From contig NZ_PSZP01000005.1 of assembly GCF_004335995.1 (NCBI RefSeq), forward strand, positions 1 to 64,000: a stretch of 64,000 nucleotides of DNA, given 5' to 3'. Both the position numbers and the translations under genes were made by a program. The notes under the pieces were generated by a model, which saw only the letters and a program-made list of their open reading frames with translations, was not told the origin of the DNA and did no database searches. This stretch comes from Mycoplasma todarodis (GTDB lineage Bacteria > Bacillota_I > Bacilli_A > Mycoplasmatales > Metamycoplasmataceae). Positions 20,756-32,225 of this stretch are shown one piece after another; position 1 is the first letter of the stretch, and each line of letters begins with the position of its first letter.

Positions 20756-22075
20756 ATGAATTCACAAACAAACTTCGTCAATAAAGGAAAAATAAAAAAT
20801 AGAATAACCATCTTCACAATACTTGGATTAATACTTTTATCAGGGCCAATATTAATATCAATGGTTAATTTAGGTATTGTATGAGATACAGCTCGTGTAA
20901 TAATGTTAGCTCTTACGAGTATAGGTGCTTTATTCTTATTTTTTGGTTTTATAAATGCAAGAATATATGCAAATAAAATTAAGGATAAAGTTTCTCTTAC
21001 TATATTAAGAGCAACTCTAGTAGTGTTGATTTTCATAATGTCAGTGCTAAATTTATTCACTTTAGGTTTAAACTATGCGCTTTTACTTAAATACTATTAC
21101 CACACTAATGTATTTGCTTTATTAGAGATATTAACAATAGTTGTTTCATTCCTTGCTGTCATTATCTTTTTAGGTAGTGCGGGAAATGATACTCCTTACT
21201 TCGCAAACTCAGAATCAGAAATTAAGAAAAAAAGAATTGTTAAAGGTGCTTCAAGCGGTTTTGTTGTTGGTTTTGCATTCTTGATAGTTATTATCATTAA
21301 ATTTGCAACCTCAATGGATAAAATGAACTTCTACTATGACCACGCTTCAAGAAATGGGTATATAAATGGTAGCAATATAACAATAAGTTTTCTATCTATA
21401 TTTGGTGCAATGTGATTTTCACTTTACATCCATTCACTAATATCAGCATCATCAATAGCTTCAAAAATAGATCACAATAATAGTTTTAACCAAAGCGGAC
21501 TAGGTAATTTAAAAGCATCAGCAATATTTAATGTTTTTGGAATTCCATTTTATATGGCTGCAAAACAATGAGGTAAAACAACATCTTTCTCAAACAACTC
21601 TATTACACACATGGATGAAATTCCAGAAATGATGTCTTCTATTAATGATTTAAATCATGAAAATAGCGGTTATAGAAAATACACAGATGACGATGGAGCA
21701 AACGTTGAAGAAAAAGTTGAAAGATACGATACTGGAAACGGAACTAAAGTAGTTAAGACAGTTAGAAAATCTTCAAACACAACAAACACTATAAGCAAAT
21801 CTTCTTCAACAACCAATTCAAATCCTTCATTTGATCTTAAGGACTTTGGTATTGATGGAGACTTCGCAGAACAAATAAACAAACAACTAAGTGATTTCGG
21901 AAGTGATTTTAATTCTTCATTTAATCATGAAAGTGAAAATGAATACGATGCAGAAGATCGTTTAAAAGAAAAAATTAAAAAGCTTAGAGACTTAAAAGAT
22001 GAAAGAATCATCACAGAAGAAGAATTCAAAGAACAACAACGTATATTAGTTTCTAAATATACAGAATCTCTTTAG
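20756..22075 (+). CDS. Polytopic membrane protein with C-terminal SHOCT domain
   Basis: A 439-residue protein. About five to six transmembrane helices lie in residues 15-260, then a long Ser/Asn/Asp-rich linker, then a classic SHOCT segment at the extreme C-terminus (RLKEKIKKLRDLKDERIITEEEF). SHOCT domains are short C-terminal modules thought to drive assembly. Function unknown. Three Trp codons are TGA. It ends at a bidirectional terminator. Confidence 0.75.
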
Positions 22076-22086
22076 AATCTCATAAT

Positions 22087-22113
22087 AAAAAAGACCATAC
22101 CAGGTCTTTTTTT
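22087..22113. terminator. Bidirectional terminator
   Basis: AAAAAAGACC/GGTCTTTTTT hairpin between the convergent genes ending at 22075 and 22117; T runs on both strands. Confidence 0.85.
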
Positions 22114-22116
22114 ATA

Positions 22117-22836
22117 TTAGTTGTCTAATAATAATCTTGCTAAGAATCATACTAATTGGATAAAATCAATCAATAGAGATAATCCAAATAATATTCCATA
22201 TCTTAAGACTATACTCTTATCGGGATTCTCACTGATGTTAAGTATTTCATCTAAACGAGAAATTCTTCAAAAGTCAAACCCAACATATAAAGTAAATATT
22301 CCATATCCGATTATTGAATAAATCTTTCACATTAATTTAATACCAGGAATGAAAATCATAATAATACCTGCAACCATCAATCCAATTAAACTAAATAATA
22401 AGAATCTACCTATTTTAGAGAAATCAAATCATTGTTTATATCCAATAACACCCATTATAAACATTGTTATCGAAGGGATAAGTAATAGTAATAATATTTT
22501 TCATGTTTGGTCTGCGAAGGCAAATCTTATTAATAATATTGAAAGTGAGAAACCTTCAATAACTGCAAATGCAATATACATCATTATTAATGTCTGCACA
22601 CTTGCCTTTCTTACCATGAAAGTAAGAGCAAGCATAAGACCAATAGCAAATATTGATAATAAGATCACAAATGGTCTAGAAGAAAATAGTGTAATTGATA
22701 CTTCTTGCATTTGTGGAATTAATCCAAATATTGTAGCTACCCCAAGCATTGCAACCAACCCAATAGCAAATCACATAAGTGATGCATTAAGTACTGTTGT
22801 TCTACCTGTAGCAAAACTCCTTGTTCTGTTCATCAT
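22117..22836 (-). CDS. Bax inhibitor-1/YccA family membrane protein
   Basis: A 239-residue protein with seven hydrophobic helices. It starts MMNRTRSFATGRTTVLNASLMW and has the family-like GFSLSILL region and a C-terminal YVGFDWWRIS...IDFIQLVWFLARLL. That pattern (I/L-Y-x-x-F-D plus N-x-F-x-x-L-L-R) marks the Bax inhibitor-1 (TMBIM) family of pH-sensitive calcium leak proteins. AAAGGAG precedes the first of two adjacent ATGs. Confidence 0.83.
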
Positions 22837-22951
22837 ATTTTCTCCTTTCTTGTATATGGTTATTATATAACATTATTTAAATAATGTATTTTGTGCCATC
22901 AGCCAAAAAAAGAATAAGTCAAAGACTTATCCTTACTTATTTCCAACCATT

Positions 22952-23215
22952 TTAAAGAGTTTCGTTGTATTCATCAGTAAAAGACTTGAATAATTGAACG
23001 ATGTGCTTGTACACGGCGTTTTCATCTTCTTCATCGTAATCAATAACCATTGTTTCTTTATCAGGTGTAGCAGATGCTAACTTAATTAAGAAGTTATTAA
23101 TACCTTGGTTATTTCAATCTTGTGAAGTTTCAGATACTTCTAATACTTCTTTTCCAAATGAAACAAGTATTTCATTTTTTTCTTCTGTTGATTTGTTATT
23201 AATTTTTATTGTCAT
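22952..23215 (-). CDS. Small protein, third gene of the PHP-ATPase operon
   Basis: An 87-residue acidic protein, no recognised domain (starts MTIKINNKSTEEKNEILVSF). It overlaps the ATPase gene by 17 bases, with a Shine-Dalgarno site (AAGGAG) inside that gene, so the three products are made together. It may be a regulator or effector of the pair. One Trp is TGA. Confidence 0.65.
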
Positions 23216-24821
23216 TTTGTTCTCCTTCAATTACTTTATATCTTTTCTTCAGATAAACCACTCCACCTTCTAGGTAATGAGCTGCATCCGATTCTCCAGT
23301 TTTTGTTTTAACGATTGTTCCTTCTGAATATTGTTCCTGTTCATTATTTAAATCAGCAACAATTGTAGCTTCCGGATTACTTAAGATTCCAATGTTAGCA
23401 TTATGCGTAACTATAAATACTTGTTCATCTTTTTTATTTATTAATTCAAGAATGTCACTTGCTATTGTATGGTTATCTAAATTATCTTCTGGTTGATCTA
23501 AGAATAGATCTTGACCTTTTGATTTATTGAATTTATATTCAATACCATAAATAGATCTTTGACCTAGAGACATGTGTTCATATACACGTCCATTAGCTAA
23601 TACAATAACTTCTTCTTGAACAATCTTTGAAAGTTTATTAAGAAGTTTATTTCTATCTAATGGCTTAACGCCTTTTTTAATGATTGCTTCTAATCATTTT
23701 GTTATATCTGCTACAGAACTTCCTGGTGTATGTAGAACTGTCTTTAATAATGCATATACATCACCATCTTTAAGAATTACTTCTTCTGGCATTTTGTACG
23801 ATAACAATGCATTATCTTTTGTTACATTTTTAAATTCAATAACAACTTCTTCTTGAACCAATGATTCAAAGGTTTTCTTTTGTTGTTGAATTTCTCTAGC
23901 CATTGTTCTGAAGTGTTCATTTGAATTAATTACAAATGATTTAATTCCTTCAATTTCAAAATCTTGATTTTTAATTGAGTCAACTTCTTTTTTATATGAT
24001 TTTTCAAATATCATTGACATTAATTTGATTTTATCCAATTTACTTAATTGCTTATTTATGCCTTGGATAATATTATTATTTATTTTAATCAATGCTTCAA
24101 TTGATTTATTGAAATTATCTATGAATTCTTGATCAATTAATTTTTGATTTCATTCTTTTTGAAGAAGCTTTTTATTTATCATATTCTGGTTTTGATAATT
24201 TCTTAGTGCCTCTTCAAGAGAATTCTTTTCTTTTGATAAGTCGGTATTTAAATACATAGTTGAATAGTTCAATTTAAGCATTAAATCATTTTCTGTATTT
24301 GACACCTCTTTAACTATAAAAGAGTTAGTTCAGTTAATATCACTTTTGTTATTTCTTTTAGCTAATGCATTCATACCATAATAGAATGAATCTATCTTTT
24401 GTAGAAATTCTTCTACTGCTTCTGAATTTTCACACTCTTCTTTTGCAAATTCAACTTTTGCCTTTTCAATTTCTTTCCTGTTATTAAGATTCTTTTTAAT
24501 AGGATCATCTTGATATATAACGTCGTTTCTTTCTGCGAAAAGTTTTTCTTTATCCTTTGCGGTAATTTTTCTTAAACTATTACTATGGATTTCTTCTCCG
24601 TTGAACTTAATCACTTTAATAAACTCAAGGTTGAAAGCCGCAAGTGCTTCAATAACGTTCTTTGATATATATGATTCTTTTAAACCAGCAACCAAATCAA
24701 ATAATGTTGACTTACCCCCACCCTTGGGTCCGATGATTATATTCGTCTTTGAACCGAAGTTAATTTTAACTATTTCATCAGCCAAAGAATCTGTTTTCTT
24801 AAATATTAATTCTTTAATCAT
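23199..24821 (-). CDS. SMC/ABC-like AAA ATPase
   Basis: A 540-residue ATPase with Walker A IIIGPKGGGKST (about 30-41) near the N-terminus. A ~330-residue helical middle has coiled-coil character. At the C-terminal end come a signature-like MSLGQRSIYGIEYKF, Walker B DLFLDQPEDNLDN and a His switch FIVTHN. This is the split-NBD layout of RecF/SMC/Rad50-like and RloC-type ATPases. The upstream stop codon abuts its ATG with no gap, so it is tightly coupled to a PHP phosphoesterase. The pair resembles proteins in which a PHP domain is fused to such an ATPase. Likely roles are DNA or tRNA surveillance or defence; unproved. Confidence 0.85.
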
Positions 24822-25487
24822 TTATGCCCTTTCTTTAGAGTAAACTCTATGGAGTTCTAAAAACTCTTTTAATTCATCAAAACATGGTTTTTCTAAATTC
24901 ATATCAGTAATTAAAAAACCTTGTTGTGGATAATTAGTTCATACATGAGTATCAGAGAATGATACTGTTGAACTAATTAGTCCTTTCTTTAAAATAGAAA
25001 CATAATTAGGATGTTTCATATTAGTTACTTCGAATGCGTCGTATTTCAAATCTAATAAATCATCATATTTAAAATGATCTGATTTTCCAATATGAGGTAT
25101 TCTAAGTGTTTCAAAATCTTTGAATAATGCATTAGCACTTTCAATAGATATTCCCCGCTTCGGCAATTCTTTCCTTGCTATACTACTTATCTTTTTTAAT
25201 TGTTCATCTGTTAAATCTTCTCTAAAAACGTAGATTAGATTAGCAATGACCCCATTCTTCCTAACCACATTCGCTTCTATTGCTGGAAGAAAGACCATTC
25301 CACCTGTTTTACCCAGTTTTCTGACCTCTTTATAGAATTCATAGTCAAATGTATTGTGGTCTGAAAAAGCTGCTAACTTAATACCGTTAGAGTGTAGTGT
25401 CTTAATTGTTGTATAAGTATTATTTCATTTAATGGCATCACCATTATTTTCCGATGCTGGAGAATGTAAATGAAGATCTATCTTCAT
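24822..25487 (-). CDS. PHP-domain metal-dependent phosphoesterase
   Basis: A 221-residue PHP protein with motif 1 KIDLHLHSPAS, motif 2 FSDHNTFDY, Glu in AIEANV, motif 3 PHIGKSDH and motif 4 FSDTHV. These metal-binding His and Asp residues look intact, so a phosphatase or nuclease activity is expected. Its TAA directly abuts the ATPase ATG. It starts with AAGGAGG after a ~115-base 5' leader running from a TATAAT at 25608-25613; the leader includes a TTACC-GAGAA-GGTAA hairpin. Confidence 0.88.
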
Positions 25488-25607
25488 AATTCCTCCTTTA
25501 AAATTTGTTTACCTTCTCGGTAAGCGAGCAACCATCATCAAGATGTAATATTGAAATTAGCTTGCACTTTAATTCAAGATTAATCTGCTATTTAATATTG
25601 CATATAA

Positions 25608-25613
25608 ATTATA
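25608..25613 (-). promoter_or_regulatory. -10 box of the PHP-ATPase operon
   Basis: TATAAT on the minus strand about 120 bases before the PHP start, giving one of the longer leaders in the window. Confidence 0.5.
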
Positions 25614-25718
25614 CAAGGTCATTGTTAGTATTAGGACATTATTATCAAAATTAAAAAATGTATTTATATTAGAGCTACGTTTTTCACTTCGTTTTACTAA
25701 GGGGTATAATTTAATTGT

Positions 25719-26159
25719 ATGGAAAAAGAAAAATTAGAATTACTTATTAAAGAAATGAAAGCCGAGATAAAAGAGGAATTAAGAGAGGAAATTCTTCAGG
25801 AACTAAACAGAAAGATTAAACCTACTAAAGGTGAGAACTTTGACTTCAATGCTTATAAAGATCAAGTTGTTGCTGATGATATTAGAAAAGCTGAAGAATT
25901 CATTGATACAAATCACTGATATTGATATATTCCTATTATTGGTTATTTCATATATATGTATCACATGAACCAAGCACTAACAAGTATAGATAGAGGGGTT
26001 TTAAGAAAGAAAATTAATAAAGCAAGTCTTCCATGATTGTGAGTCGATATCCCCTTCGCATACTTTGTGCCTATAATGATATTATTTAACTATTGACCTT
26101 GAAGAACAAGAGCCGTTTTCAGAAAAGCTATTGAAATGACAAAGGGAAATATCGAATAA
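25719..26159 (+). CDS. Coiled-coil membrane protein, unknown
   Basis: A 146-residue protein. The N-terminal ~55 residues are a charged helix (KEKLELLIKEMKAEIKEELR), followed by two transmembrane helices (WYWYIPIIGYFIYMYH and a second after position 100). Seven Trp codons are TGA; without that reading the gene would appear as a 66-residue stub. TATAAT lies eight bases before the ATG, near-leaderless. Function unknown. Confidence 0.7.
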
Positions 26160-26160
26160 A

Positions 26161-26184
26161 AAAATGCCTTCTTGGGCATTTTTA
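26161..26184. terminator. Bidirectional terminator
   Basis: AAAATGCC/GGCATTTT hairpin with T runs on both sides, between convergent genes. Confidence 0.85.
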
Positions 26185-27312
26185 TTTTATTCAAGAGATA
26201 TTTTCAGGTTTAACATCTCCAATTAATCCTTTGAATTTTGGATTTTTCTTAACTTTTCTTTGTAAGTCTTTTATGATTTCTGCTGGTTTGTAAGTATACA
26301 TTTCTTTACCAAATATTTTAGTGATGTCACCATTATTTTTGTTGATGTGTTCCATAACAAGGTTATTGATGTATTCTTCTATTTTCCGGAAACGATTTAC
26401 ATTTTGTTTAAAATTATATTCGTTTTCTTTTTTTATTTCCAATAGTGCTTCAGGCATGCTTAAAGATTTCGATAAAGTTTTTCTTGTTAATATATTTTTT
26501 GAAAATCTTATACCAAGGAATCTTTTTGAAATAACATATTTTGTAAGGAGTGTTTCATCTTTTGTTGTCGCTTCATCTCCCTTTGCTTTATTGGAGTTTA
26601 TTTGATCGATAATTTTGTCTAAATCACCATGTGCATCCTTTATTGTTATTTCTTTATCTTCAGATGAACCCATAATTTTTCCAGAAAAAGGATCACGAAC
26701 GAAATAACCAGTAACACGTCCTTTTGGAGGTTGTGTAGAAAGAGTTGTTTTAATTGCTATTCCTTTTAATGTATTCTTAATTTCTTCTACCTTATAACTT
26801 CTTGGTAGCCCTTCTAAAATATCTTTCCCACCATTTGTTCAAGTGATATTTTGAATGAAATTTCTAGTTTTACTAATAAGACCATTTACTTTTGTTTGAA
26901 TTCATTTTTGTATAGCTATTTCCATTTGACCAAAGGCGTAACATTCTTTCGTAGTTAACTTGCGCTTTTCTTTTTCAGTTAACAAGTAATCATAATACCT
27001 AACATCAGGTATGTCAGTTGTCAGATTTTCAAACATACTTGTTGCATTAGAAAACAAAGTAAATCCACGCCTAGAAAGTCAAATTTGTAATTTCATAGTT
27101 TCTTCAGCTAGTTGTTGTGTCAAGCTGAAACCAAAAGTATCCTCATGAGCATCTTGTTGTTCCATTGCAAGTTCTTGTCCAACTTTTAATTCAAAGTTTG
27201 ATTTTCCTTTTCAATTGGGGATGTTCTCATCACCGCAAGAAACTGCAACAGCAATTGGCGCTGTTGTTAGTGCTATTAATGATGTTCCTAAAAATGCTTT
27301 TTTAATTTTCAT
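26182..27312 (-). CDS. Lipoprotein of unknown function
   Basis: A 376-residue surface lipoprotein. The signal MKIKKAFLGTSLIALTTAPI ends at a lipobox AVAVSC-GDEN, with the Cys near residue 26. The mature part is Lys/Glu-rich and mostly helical, with no domain I recognise. It would be anchored on the outer face of the membrane. Several Trp codons are TGA. Confidence 0.8.
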
Positions 27313-27413
27313 TTTCGACCCCTTTTGATATTTGCTTAATTATAACATTTTGTAGTTTTATTGCAAAACCAAATAAATATTAAAGTTCATTTTTTAGAGT
27401 AATAGGACAAAAA

Positions 27414-27436
27414 AACAACAATGGTTAGTTGTTGTT
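27414..27436 (-). terminator. Terminator overlapping the stop of 27436-27654
   Basis: AACAACAA/TTGTTGTT hairpin followed by T on the minus strand. Confidence 0.75.
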
Positions 27437-27654
27437 TAAATTTTAGAAAATATTCAAGCAAGTTCTTCTATTGCTAACCCAATTCTATTATCTAAATCCC
27501 TAATTGGGTGATCTGCAGGCATTTCTTTAGCATCAATAACATCTCCTGGTTTAATACCCTCTTCTTTACGAGCAATACCTTTTTTACCCTCAGTAGTCTC
27601 GTATATGGAATACTCTTTATGATCTTCTAAGTGTTTTTTAATTTTTTGCGACAT
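27436..27654 (-). CDS. Small hypothetical protein
   Basis: A 72-residue soluble, charged protein (MSQKIKKHLEDHKEYSIYET...), not recognised. It has a good start: TATAAT, six bases, then AGGAGGG five bases before the ATG, so the mRNA would begin right at the Shine-Dalgarno site. The last seven codons lie beyond a TGA Trp codon. Confidence 0.65.
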
Positions 27655-27696
27655 ATTACCCTCCTAATATAATTATAAAACTTTCACACAAAATAA

Positions 27697-27713
27697 AAAA
27701 ACAAGCAGTTTTT
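27697..27713 (-). terminator. Short terminator after 27712-27903
   Basis: AAAAAC-loop-GTTTTT stem followed by T; short, so moderate confidence. Confidence 0.5.
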
Positions 27714-27903
27714 AAAACTCCTCGTTTTCAGTACAAATCAAAATATGATCATTTGCAATTTTCATTTGTTTTGTATTTGTAGTTCAGTTTGCACCTTTAC
27801 CTCTCGCGTTTAAAATTCTTTTACCGCAAGACATAGTAATTTGATTATTGAATTTATTAATTGATTCAACTTTACATTTAACGATTTTATGTTTCTTAGC
27901 CAT
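27712..27903 (-). CDS. Small basic hypothetical protein
   Basis: A 63-residue Lys-rich protein (MAKKHKIVKCKVESINKFNN...) with one Cys in TMSCGKRIL and one in ILICTENEE. Not recognised; size and charge suit a nucleic-acid binder. The frame contains a TGA Trp codon. TATAAT (27919-27924) gives a leader of about 15 bases without a strong Shine-Dalgarno site. Confidence 0.55.
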
Positions 27904-27936
27904 TATTACCAACTTTCTTATTCCTATTATATAGTT

Positions 27937-29028
27937 TTATTTATTTTCTATTGTAGGAAGTTCTTTTATCTTTCCTTCTTTAACCAATTTTTTAACAAGG
28001 TTATTTTGTTTTTTCTGTATCGTTGGATAGTGAGTTGTCATAGCAATATTAAACTCTTTATGTGTTGAAGCTAATTTGTTAGAAAATTTGTTTACACTTT
28101 CTAAAATACTTACCATTTGATCATAAATCATTTCATCTTTATGAACTCTTTCATAAATTTTGATGATGTTCGCTATTGATCAAGTTATTTGAACAAATGA
28201 CGATGGAGAAGTAATGTACACTTTATGTTCTTCAATAACTTCTTTAAAGAATGATGGAAACTCATTATAAAGTTTCATATAAATCTCATCATTTTGCAAT
28301 ACTAATAATCCATAATCTGCAGTATTGCTTTTACCTAAGTATTTAGTTATTGTTTTAACTTGTGCTAGTACTTTGTTTTTGTATTTTTGATCTACAATAA
28401 TTTTATTTGTATCCGGATCAATTTCTGTTTCTAATACTTTTGAATCAATTGGAATTCATTTTTCATCTTCGTTACCTGATTGAATCGCGAATTCAACAAC
28501 GTTTTTACCAACTGTAAGGTTCTCTACTCAAATATTGTTGTCAAGACCTGACTTTTGTAAAAGCGTCTTTAATTGTAGTTCTCCTAATTCACCTTTACCC
28601 TTATTTCCAGATGATGCGAAAAACGTTTTTTCAATCTTGTTTAATGGAATCAATTTATCATTGATTTGTTTTTTATAGTATTCAAGATTTGTTCTTTCAT
28701 CTCTTATCCTATCTTTTAGAACTTCTATCTCTTGTAATTTCTCACTAATAGAAATATTTGATTCTTGTTCTTTTTGTTTAGCTACTTCAAAATCATGAGT
28801 TTGTAATTCAAGTTTTCTTGAAATCTCATTCTTTTCATTTTTAACTTCTGTCAAAAATACATTAAGTTCATCTTTTTGTTTAGTGATCTCTTCCAATCTT
28901 TGCTCAGTCATTCTAAGTTGTGTTTTCATTACAGCCATTTCTTTATCATTAGAATTATTCGATGTTATGTGTTCTTCTAATTTTTTTCAACTCATAAACA
29001 GTCTTGCAAATCAATTAATTTTTATCAT
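27937..29028 (-). CDS. rmuC: RmuC family DNA recombination protein
   Basis: A 363-residue protein. The N-terminal ~125 residues are a long coiled coil (KTQLRMTEQRLEEITKQKDE onward). The conserved RmuC nuclease-fold domain follows: GNKGKGELGELQLKTLLQ, VEFAIQSGNEDEKWIPIDSK and ADYGLLVLQNDEIYMKL. RmuC limits rearrangement at inverted repeats and is linked to stress or phage tolerance. It is shorter than the E. coli protein (~475) because the helical part is trimmed. AGGAG precedes the ATG. Confidence 0.9.
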
Positions 29029-29110
29029 ATTATTTCTCCTATATCGCATTTAATGTGAACCTAATTATATAAAAGTAAATAGTAAAATACACATAATTAA
29101 AAAGTAAGGG

Positions 29111-29116
29111 TAAAAT
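29111..29116 (+). promoter_or_regulatory. -10 box of leaderless HNH gene
   Basis: TAAAAT exactly six bases before the ATG at 29123. Confidence 0.55.
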
Positions 29117-29122
29117 AGATGT

Positions 29123-29416
29123 ATGAAAATAAAAAGTTGAGATTTTAAAACACATAGAGATTGCTTCGGAAATAAGGGTCCCACTACGGTTGACCATATC
29201 TACCCAAAGAGCAAGGGTGGAATTCGTTCAAGAAGGAATTCTCAATTACTTTCTAAAAAATCTAATTTACGTAAAGCGGATAAGTTGGAAGGTAAGATTA
29301 ATAAAATACCTTTCAGAATAATAAAACAACTAGACAAGAACCAAAAGGTTCAGGGAGTAATGAGAATTCAAATCGATGAAGAATGATACGATGTTGAAAG
29401 AGTTCTTTTAGACTAA
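29123..29416 (+). CDS. HNH-type endonuclease-like protein
   Basis: A 97-residue protein with an HNH-like core: RDCFGNKGPTTVDHIYPKSK, GG, then N and SN...K spaced as in HNH/HNN nucleases (positions about 12-50). The catalytic-type DH pair is present. It is a paralogue of 6180-6482, which lost it. HNH domains cut DNA or RNA with one metal ion. It is a single gene with predicted leaderless mRNA; both Trp residues use TGA. No restriction or phage genes adjoin it, so target and role are unknown. Confidence 0.75.
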
Positions 29417-29433
29417 TGCTAAGGCATTTTTTT
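29415..29433 (+). terminator. Short terminator after HNH gene
   Basis: AATGC-loop-GCATT followed by seven T, overlapping the stop codon. Confidence 0.6.
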
Positions 29434-29459
29434 ATTAAAAAAATAACCGTTTAAAACGA

Positions 29460-30263
29460 TTATTTATTTTCTTTAACTTCTTTATTAAGTAGCACTTTTG
29501 CAAGTCCGGCTGGTTTATAAGACGGACCTATTCAATCTGCCATTTCAATTAATTTAGGATTTGAATTTGCCATAGCAACAAGCATAGTTTTATCCTTACA
29601 TGTTGAATCATTCATTGAATCACCAATGTGTGCAGTTTTCATTGGATCTACACCCAATAACTTAGCAACAGCAACATTAGCTTGACCTTTTGTTGCTTCT
29701 CCTGATGTAACCTCAATTGTGTAACCATTACCAGATGTAACAATTGAAAGTGAAGGGAATTGCTCACTTAGCTCTTCGTTTAATTTTGAGATTTTCTTTT
29801 TACCAGCACCAGAGAATACTAATTTAGTAAATTCTTTTGTGTGCTCAAAATCATATTTTCTATGTGTTTTGAAACCAACGTGTCTTGTAATCATTCCATA
29901 TGGGAATCTTGCCCCATAGAATATCCCATCATCATTTGGTTTAATCATCATTTTGTTTTTCATCATGATTTTTAATATACGTTCTGCGATTGGACCTGGG
30001 AAGTTATGTTTCTCGATGATATTTCCTTCTATATCAACGATTTGTGCCCCATTTTGACAAACAGCATATTTTAGACCTAATTCTTGTATAAGTGGAAGTG
30101 CATTTTTGACGTGTCTTCCTGTTGAAATAATAACTGGCGTTTTTTTATTTATTTCAATGATTGCTTTCTTGTTTTCTTCAGAGATTGCGTGGTGTCCATC
30201 AACTTTTGTGTCGAATGCAGTACCGTCCAAATCAATGAAAAATGCTTTTGGATTAAATTTCAT
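29460..30263 (-). CDS. Cof-type HAD family phosphatase
   Basis: A 267-residue HAD-IIB sugar-phosphatase-like protein with motif I FFIDLDGTAFDTK, motif II VIISTGRH, and motif III/IV around KGQANVAVAKLLG...HIGDSMNDS. The substrate is unknown; relatives dephosphorylate sugar phosphates or flavin/PLP phosphates. The ATG at 30261-30263 lies six bases after a TATAAT, so the mRNA should be leaderless although trxA ends only 25 bases upstream. Confidence 0.88.
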
Positions 30264-30269
30264 ATACAA

Positions 30270-30275
30270 ATTATA
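30270..30275 (-). promoter_or_regulatory. -10 box of leaderless HAD phosphatase gene
   Basis: TATAAT exactly six bases before the ATG; it directly follows the trxA terminator. Confidence 0.7.
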
Positions 30276-30278
30276 AAG

Positions 30279-30300
30279 AAAAAGAGGCTTAGCCTCTAAC
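30279..30300 (-). terminator. Terminator overlapping the trxA stop
   Basis: AGAGGC/GCCTCT hairpin then five T on the minus strand. Confidence 0.8.
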
Positions 30301-30597
30301 TTTTTCTTCAAATTCTTCTCTAGGCATGTATCCTGATGCTTCACCAGTCTTTGTACCTTCTTTATAAAAGAACATTGTTGGTAGTCCTGAAACGTTATTT
30401 GCAACGGCTCATTCTCTATGTTCATCAGCGTCAATTTTGTAAATTGAAATGTCTGTTTTTTCTGAGTTAATTTGATCTCATACTGTTGATGTCATCATTT
30501 GACATGGTCCACATCATGAAGCAGCTACGGCGATTACTGTAAAAGTATTTTCTTTAACTTTAACTTCAATGTCTTCTGGTTTAATAAATTCTGTCAT
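30289..30597 (-). CDS. trxA: Thioredoxin
   Basis: A 102-residue thioredoxin with active site ASWCGPCQM and the cis-Pro loop SGLPTMFFYKEG. It reduces protein disulfides in the cytoplasm. The active-site Trp is encoded by TGA, the best single proof of code 4 in the window. AAAGGAGAG precedes the ATG. It follows proS by 21 bases and shares its transcript. Confidence 0.97.
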
Positions 30598-30618
30598 TTT
30601 CTCTCCTTTTTAAAACGT

Positions 30619-32055
<1,437 letters not shown>

Positions 32056-32204
32056 AAGTATTAAGATTATACAACAACTTTTAGCAAATGTTAAAAAAGT
32101 GTGAAAAAAAGTTAAATTTCTTAGAAATGGGTTGTTTTCTCATAAAAATCAAGTTATTATTATGTTTATTTTTTTGTTTTATTACAATTCAAAGGCAATA
32201 AAAA

Positions 32205-32225
32205 AAAGACTATTGTTTAGTCTTT
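32205..32225 (-). terminator. Terminator overlapping the stop of 32225-33805
   Basis: AAAGACTA/TAGTCTTT hairpin followed by eight T on the minus strand. Confidence 0.82.

Noticed and set aside
20647-21060. 137-residue reading frame on the minus strand
   Set aside because: It lies opposite a well-formed membrane protein gene with a SHOCT end, has no start signals, and its hydrophobicity mirrors the other strand.
32056-32204. Leader-peptide attenuation of proS
   Set aside because: A short frame (MRKQPISKKFNFFSHFFNIC) exists upstream, but it has a single Pro codon and no antiterminator/terminator pair before proS.
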